The position numbers and the translations under genes are program-made. The notes under the pieces are model-generated. The model did not search any database and was not told the origin of the DNA. It was given only the letters and a program-made list of their open reading frames with translations. A stretch of 64,000 nucleotides of DNA from an uncultured Micrococcaceae bacterium (GTDB lineage: Bacteria > Actinomycetota > Actinomycetes > Actinomycetales > Micrococcaceae), in the NCBI GenBank assembly GCA_947502645.1, contig CANNAD010000002.1, positions 372,001 through 436,000 on the forward strand, given 5' to 3'. Positions 59,533 through 64,000 of the stretch are shown in pieces (position 1 is the stretch's first letter; every line of letters begins with the position of its first letter).

Positions 59533-60699
59533 TCAACGGCCCATGCCGCCAAAAATCATTAGCAATCCAAACACGATAGCCACAGCGCCCAGGCCAATGA
59601 CCGCGATCTGCGTCAACAGGTGCCGCTGGATCCGCGCGCCCGCGGCCGTAACGGCGTCGAGCGGCTCCAGCCCGTAGGCGGTCTTCGCACCGATCGGTCC
59701 TGCCAGCAACTCCGCATTTTCAGGCTCTGCATCCTCGAATTCCTCTTGAGGCGCTCTACGAGATACTTCCGGTGCAGAAACTGGCAGTACTGCCGGAGCC
59801 ACAGCTCCTGTGACGGTGTGAGCGGGCGGAACAGGCGGATGGCTGCCCGTAACAACTGGAATATGGGTAGTACTCGAACCCCGCAGCACCACCGACCGGT
59901 CGACCCCCGGCCTGCTGGCATACTCAGCCGGCGCAATCATTCCCAGATTATGGGCAGTCGTTGGATCGTTCCGCTCGCTACGGGACTGCTCATTAGCCCG
60001 CGCCAGCCGCTCCATGCTTTCTGCGCGCTGGTTCAATACCGCGGCACGCTCCGCCAAGGCCTTTTGTTCCGCAAGGACGGCCAAATCAACCGAGAACGGG
60101 TCCTCGTGCTGCTCCGCGGCAAGTGCCGCTGCCTGATTCTGTGCCTGACCGATCAGGGCTTCCCGTGCCGCCAGCGCCTGCTGGACCGTCAACTCCTCAG
60201 GAGAAACCAACCCGCTGGCCGCGACCTGAGAATCATCGGAAGCCTGACGCCGCTTGCGCCTGCCGCCATCTATTGGACCGGTGTTCTGGAACGAATCGTC
60301 AGATGGTCCTCCATCCGAGGCTCGGGGCTCAGGCACCTCAGACGCGGGGGCCACGGCAGGCGGAGTCTCCTCGGCCTGCGCGAGCGGCTCCAGAGCTGTA
60401 GGCTCCTCAGTGACCTCCGCGCGTCGCATCCGTAGCTGGCGCCGGGTCGGTGGTGCTGCTTCCTCAGGGGATGACGGTTCTGCCAAGGACCTATACGCCT
60501 GGAACGCTTCACGGTTGCGCGCTCTGGCCTGTGACTCGCGCTCAGGAGGCGCAACTACCTCCGCCTCGGGGGTAACTGAATCGGGTTCGGGCATGACGGG
60601 TTCCGGACTCGGCTCCGCCGCTTCCGGTTGCGACGCCTCGACCACGCGGCGTTGCCTTAAGGCCCTCCGACTGGGGACGGGCCCGTTACCCTCGTTCAT
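59533..60699 (-). CDS. hypothetical single-pass membrane protein
   Basis: A 388-residue protein of unknown function between nadD (7-base gap) and rsfS (18-base gap). The first ~330 residues are Pro/Glu/Ala/Arg-rich and probably disordered, with a short helical coil (LAEQKALAERAAVLNQRAESMERLA). One transmembrane helix sits at the extreme C-terminus (LLTQIAVIGLGAVAIVFGLL), so it would be tail-anchored. RRRQLRxRR and RRKRRQ patches repeat in the N-terminal part. It is typical of this position in Arthrobacter; no family motif recognised. Confidence 0.75.
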   Translation of the reverse strand: MNEGNGPVPSRRALRQRRVVEASQPEAAEPSPEPVMPEPDSVTPEAEVVAPPERESQARARNREAFQAYRSLAEPSSPEEAAPPTRRQLRMRRAEVTEEPTALEPLAQAEETPPAVAPASEVPEPRASDGGPSDDSFQNTGPIDGGRRKRRQASDDSQVAASGLVSPEELTVQQALAAREALIGQAQNQAAALAAEQHEDPFSVDLAVLAEQKALAERAAVLNQRAESMERLARANEQSRSERNDPTTAHNLGMIAPAEYASRPGVDRSVVLRGSSTTHIPVVTGSHPPVPPAHTVTGAVAPAVLPVSAPEVSRRAPQEEFEDAEPENAELLAGPIGAKTAYGLEPLDAVTAAGARIQRHLLTQIAVIGLGAVAIVFGLLMIFGGMGR

Positions 60700-60706
60700 T
60701 TCCTCA

Positions 60707-61378
60707 TCACCCAGAGTTTATCGTCACATTCTGTCTGTTGATTTGCCCAGCATCATCGACCCCCTGGTAAAGGCGGTGCTTGGCAATGTATTGAACTACT
60801 CCATCCGGTACTAGATACCAGACCGGTTCACCGTCAGCAACGCGATTGCGGCAATCCGTCGAGGAAATCGCCATGGCTGGCACCTCCAACAGGCTGACGT
60901 CGCTTCTACCCAAATCGTGTAGCTCATGTCCCGGACGGGTGACCCCTACGAAGTGCGCCAGGGACCACAGCTCTTCGGCATCTTTCCAGGAAAGTATTTT
61001 TGCCATAGCGTCCGCGCCGGTAATGAAGAACAGATCCGCTGCCGGACGCTCAGCCTTCAGGTCCCGCAGGGTATCGATCGTGTACGTAGGCCCAGGGCGG
61101 TCGATATCCACACGGCTGACGGTGAATCCTGGGTTCGACGCTGTCGCCACGACGGTCATGAGATACCTGTGCTCGGCTTTGCTGACGTCCGAGCTCGCCT
61201 TCTGCCACGGTTGGCCAGTTGGTACGAACACCACCTCGTCAAGCTCAAACACCGAAGCCACCTCGCTTGCTGCAACGAGGTGGCCGTGGTGAATGGGATC
61301 AAAGGTTCCGCCCATGACTCCCAGCCTGAAAGGGCGGGAGTCAGTGTCCGCAGTCGCGATGGGCCTCGAGTGCGTCAC
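60707..61378 (-). CDS. nadD: nicotinate-nucleotide adenylyltransferase
   Basis: A 223-residue enzyme of NAD synthesis. The nucleotide site is [19 protein letters not shown] (GGTFDPxHxGH) and the second motif is [13 protein letters not shown] (SST-x-x-R family), with [11 protein letters not shown] between. The GTG at 61378 is the likely start; the frame is open to 61438. It directly follows the small membrane protein gene and precedes the one-helix protein and rsfS. Confidence 0.95.
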   Translation of the reverse strand: MTHSRPIATADTDSRPFRLGVMGGTFDPIHHGHLVAASEVASVFELDEVVFVPTGQPWQKASSDVSKAEHRYLMTVVATASNPGFTVSRVDIDRPGPTYTIDTLRDLKAERPAADLFFITGADAMAKILSWKDAEELWSLAHFVGVTRPGHELHDLGRSDVSLLEVPAMAISSTDCRNRVADGEPVWYLVPDGVVQYIAKHRLYQGVDDAGQINRQNVTINSG

Positions 61379-61379
61379 T

Positions 61380-61547
61380 TCAGGAGTGGGACCCGGGGAC
61401 ATCATGTTTGTTGGGGTGCTGCTTGTGCGGGTCAACATGTTCCGGCACAGCTTCGTGGCGCTTGCCGACGCTGGTAAAAGCGATCGTCACAAACATCAGG
61501 AGCAGCAAAGCCCCCATGATGACTACCGCGTACATGACCGGTGACAT
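61380..61547 (-). CDS. small single-helix membrane protein
   Basis: A 55-residue protein starting [22 protein letters not shown], one transmembrane helix, then a His-rich tail ([20 protein letters not shown]). The ATG at 61547 has AAGGAATTGCC upstream. The His-rich end could bind metal. Conserved position between proA and nadD in Arthrobacter; function unknown. The stop lies next to the nadD start, so translation may be coupled. Confidence 0.65.
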   Translation of the reverse strand: MSPVMYAVVIMGALLLLMFVTIAFTSVGKRHEAVPEHVDPHKQHPNKHDVPGSHS

Positions 61548-61688
61548 TGGCAATTCCTTATGGTGCTCGGCCGTCTCACTGGCCACAAGCGCCGCACCGT
61601 AAAGGTGGTTCAGCATAGATCTCCCCTTGAGAGCAATATTCGACCGAACATTTCGGCCACTGACGTTTAGCTCTATGGTACGCCAATG

Positions 61689-62990
61689 CTACTGGCGCAC
61701 GTGCCCGTCACCCTGCACGATCCACTTGGTGGTGGTGAGTTCCCTCAGTCCCATGGGACCACGTGCGTGCATCTTCTGCGTGGAAATTCCCACCTCAGCG
61801 CCAAGCCCCAATTCGCCGCCGTCTGTGAAACGAGTGGAAGCGTTGACGATCACCGCGGCGGAATCGATCTCCGAGATGAACTGCTCGGAGTTGGCGAGGT
61901 TGTTCGTCACAATTGCCTCGGTGTGTCCTGACGTCCAGCGGCGGATGTGGTCAACCGCTTCCGTCAGGGAATCCACCACGGCAACTGCCATGTCAAGATC
62001 CATGTATTCCGAGGCCCAGTCCGTGTCCGTGGCTGTCTCGGCGTTCACTCCGTCCGGCAGCAGTTCCCGGGTCCTTTCGTCGACGTGAAGCCGGACGCCA
62101 GCCTTATCCAATGCGGCCAGGACCGCCGGAGCTGCTGCGGCGTCCTTGTGGATGAGAAGTGTCTCCGCGGTGTTGCACACACTGGGCCGGTGAGTCTTGG
62201 CGTTGACAATAATGTCCACGGCCATTTCTTCCGACGCCGACTCGTCCAGGAAGATGTGCACATTTCCCTCTCCCGTTTCGATCACGGGAACAGTGGATTG
62301 TGTGACAACCGTCTGAATCAGGTCATGACCCCCGCGCGGGATAAGGACATCGACGCGTCCGCGAGCCTTCATCAGAACGTTCGCACCCGCACGGCCATAT
62401 TCATCGACGCTCTGCACGGCGTCCGACGGGAAACCCATACGGTCCAGGGTGTCCCGAATGATCCCCAGCAGCGCCTCATTGGTATTCGCCGCGGCACTGC
62501 CGCCCCGGAGAATCACGGCGTTTCCACTCTTGAGTGCCAAGCCAGCAATATCCACCGTCACGTTGGGACGAGCCTCGTAGATGGCGGCAACGACTCCCAT
62601 GGGCACATGTACCTGTCGTAACCGCAGACCGTTGGGCAACGTCTGGCCACGAGCAACTGAACCGACCGGGTCAGGAAGCCCGGCCAGGTTCTCCAGCGAT
62701 GCGGCCAACCCAGCAATGCGATCCGGGGTCAGGCTCAGCCTGTCCAGAAGCGCCGCGGAAGTGCCACGTTCACGGCCGTTGGCGACGTCTTTCTCATTGG
62801 CGGCCAGGATTGACGCCTGGCGGGCGATCAGAGCCTCGCCGATGGCACGTAGGGCGCGGTCCTTCCACGACCTGTTTGCCTTGGAAACGATGCGCGACGC
62901 CGTGCGCGCCCGGTCCGCAATCGCGTGGACCGCTACTGTCACGTCCTCATTCGATTCGTTGGCTTTGGTATCTATCTGCTGCGTACTCAC
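61689..62990 (-). CDS. proA: glutamate-5-semialdehyde dehydrogenase (gamma-glutamyl phosphate reductase)
   Basis: A 433-residue aldehyde-dehydrogenase-fold enzyme of proline synthesis. It carries the VPMGVVAAIYEARPNVTVDIA segment, the RGGSAAANTNEAL region, VLIPRGGHDLIQTV, the catalytic Cys in THRPSVCNTAETLLI, and the C-terminal FTDGGELGLGAEVGISTQ. The GTG at 62990, with GAAAGG upstream, is favoured over 62999. It lies 41 bases after proB on the same strand. Confidence 0.97.
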   Translation of the reverse strand: MSTQQIDTKANESNEDVTVAVHAIADRARTASRIVSKANRSWKDRALRAIGEALIARQASILAANEKDVANGRERGTSAALLDRLSLTPDRIAGLAASLENLAGLPDPVGSVARGQTLPNGLRLRQVHVPMGVVAAIYEARPNVTVDIAGLALKSGNAVILRGGSAAANTNEALLGIIRDTLDRMGFPSDAVQSVDEYGRAGANVLMKARGRVDVLIPRGGHDLIQTVVTQSTVPVIETGEGNVHIFLDESASEEMAVDIIVNAKTHRPSVCNTAETLLIHKDAAAAPAVLAALDKAGVRLHVDERTRELLPDGVNAETATDTDWASEYMDLDMAVAVVDSLTEAVDHIRRWTSGHTEAIVTNNLANSEQFISEIDSAAVIVNASTRFTDGGELGLGAEVGISTQKMHARGPMGLRELTTTKWIVQGDGHVRQ

Positions 62991-63031
62991 GTGTTTCACC
63001 TTTCAGGTTGGAACGGAGGAATCGGAAAAAT

Positions 63032-64000
63032 TCAGGATTTGGGAACGCGTTTCCGGAGTAGCACCAGGTCGTCGATATGGACAACCGAGCGCTCATACTC
63101 ACGGCCGAGTTCCTTGGCCAGTTCGCGCGTGGAGCGACCAAGCATCTGCGGCAGCTCGCTGGAGTCATAGTTGACGAGGCCATGTGCAATAGCGACCCCG
63201 TGCTGATCGACAATGGCGATCGGATCCCCGGCCTCGAAGTGCCCTCGTACCTCGACGATTCCCGCCGGCAGCAAGGACCTTCTCTTCTCTCCCACTGCCT
63301 TCGCGGCGCCGTCATCGACGACTATGGAACCCTGAATGCGGGCGACGTGCTCAAGCCACAACTTGCGGATCGGCTTCCTGCGTCCCTTGGCGCTGAACCA
63401 GGTGCCGACGTCCTTTCCGGCAAGGGCGTCCTCTGCGTTGTCTGTCGATGTCACAAGCGCAGGGATCCCGGAACTGGCGGCGATAATGGCCGCTTCAACT
63501 TTCGTGGCCATTCCGCCGGTGCCTGTCCCGGCTGCACCGGTGCTGCCGATATTCACGCCCTCCAGATCCTTCGGCCCATCGACCTCCGGAATGCGCTTGG
63601 CTCCATCCTTCGGCGGTCCGTCGTAGAGCGAGTCCACATCAGAGAGCAGCACGAGCACATCGGCCTTGACAAGGTGCGCCACCAAAGCAGCCAACCTGTC
63701 GTTGTCGCCAAAGCGGATTTCGTGACTGGCGACGGCATCGTTTTCGTTGACAATCGGAACGACACCGAAATTCAGCAGACGCTCCATGGCGCGGTGAGCA
63801 TTTGCATAGTGGGCCCGACGCATCAGGTCATCGAGTGTCAGAAGAATCTGACCGACTGTGACGCCATGTGCGGCGAACGCGTCGTGGTACCGGGCCATAA
63901 GAAGCCCCTGCCCCACACTGGCGGCTGCCTGCTGAGAAGACAGGTGCCGAGGCCTCGAAGTGAGGCCGAGCGGAGACACCCCCGCAGATATTGCGCCAGA
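63032..64000 (-). CDS. proB: glutamate 5-kinase, partial at right edge
   Basis: The first 322 or so residues from the C-terminal side are seen; the N-terminus is off the window. It has SGAISAGVSPLGL (start of the visible part), VPIVNENDAVASHEIRFGDNDRLAALVA, DVDSLYDGPPKDGAK and GTGGMATKVEAAIIAASSGI of the amino acid kinase fold. A C-terminal PUA domain (AGIVEVRGHFEAGDPIAIVD) follows. It makes glutamyl phosphate for ProA. The full frame continues past 64000, so the annotated start is unknown. Confidence 0.97.
   Translation of the reverse strand, partial: SGAISAGVSPLGLTSRPRHLSSQQAAASVGQGLLMARYHDAFAAHGVTVGQILLTLDDLMRRAHYANAHRAMERLLNFGVVPIVNENDAVASHEIRFGDNDRLAALVAHLVKADVLVLLSDVDSLYDGPPKDGAKRIPEVDGPKDLEGVNIGSTGAAGTGTGGMATKVEAAIIAASSGIPALVTSTDNAEDALAGKDVGTWFSAKGRRKPIRKLWLEHVARIQGSIVVDDGAAKAVGEKRRSLLPAGIVEVRGHFEAGDPIAIVDQHGVAIAHGLVNYDSSELPQMLGRSTRELAKELGREYERSVVHIDDLVLLRKRVPKS

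Noticed and set aside
61644-61656. CCGAACATTTCGG palindrome as a LexA site
   Set aside because: The spacing is shorter than in the SOS box and it is about 100 bases from the next start; the match is too weak.

Overview
The window is high-GC actinobacterial DNA, most likely from Arthrobacter or a close relative in the Micrococcaceae. Three things point there: many GTG/TTG starts behind clear Shine-Dalgarno sequences, mycothiol-linked enzymes (a mycoredoxin and an S-(hydroxymethyl)mycothiol dehydrogenase), and gene orders that are standard for that family (thrS-HIT-pgsA, pdxS/pdxT-yebC-ruvCAB-yajC-secDF-relA, hisS, aspS-rarA-rpsD-alaS-ruvX, and proB-proA-nadD-rsfS-tRNA-Ala). I could not run any search. 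Family names come from motifs and context read in the sequence.

Bases 1-32.2 kb are a conserved housekeeping block, almost all on the minus strand. It holds translation (alaS, aspS, hisS, thrS, rpsD), recombination and repair (ruvX, rarA, ruvABC), protein export (yajC-secD-secF), the stringent response (rel), PLP synthesis (pdxS, pdxT) and phospholipid synthesis (a CDP-alcohol phosphatidyltransferase). Plus-strand genes break this block in a few places: an amino acid permease, a DUF349 protein, an AbiEi-like protein and, most notably, a two-gene unit between pdxT and pdxS. That unit encodes an asparagine synthetase fused to a CofE-like (F420:gamma-glutamyl ligase-like) domain, followed by an M3 metallopeptidase. 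The pimA/patA/NUDIX genes that normally lie between pgsA and pdxS in this phylum are absent here.

Bases 32.3-57.8 kb are more accessory. There is an SOS cassette (DUF6504-dnaE2 behind a perfect LexA-type palindrome, with an SRAP peptidase upstream but no imuB). Next come small metabolic enzymes (alpha/beta hydrolase, methyltransferase, beta-lactamase-like hydrolase, GNAT, NAD(P)-binding protein), then a mycoredoxin and a mycothiol-dependent formaldehyde detoxification pair. Then follow a lipoate-ligase-like protein, a thioesterase, a 5'-3' exonuclease gene broken by a one-base frameshift, and the class Ib ribonucleotide reductase operon nrdHIEF with a NrdR-like operator. The block ends with a large secreted subtilase with SLH repeats, a LysR regulator with a FUSC-type exporter, and an App1-type phosphatase.

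Bases 57.8-64 kb return to conserved core on the minus strand: a NUDIX gene remnant lacking its catalytic box, tRNA-Ala(GGC) with a strong terminator, a histidine phosphatase, rsfS, a one-helix hypothetical protein, nadD, a 55-residue membrane protein, proA, and proB running off the right edge. ruvX runs off the left edge.
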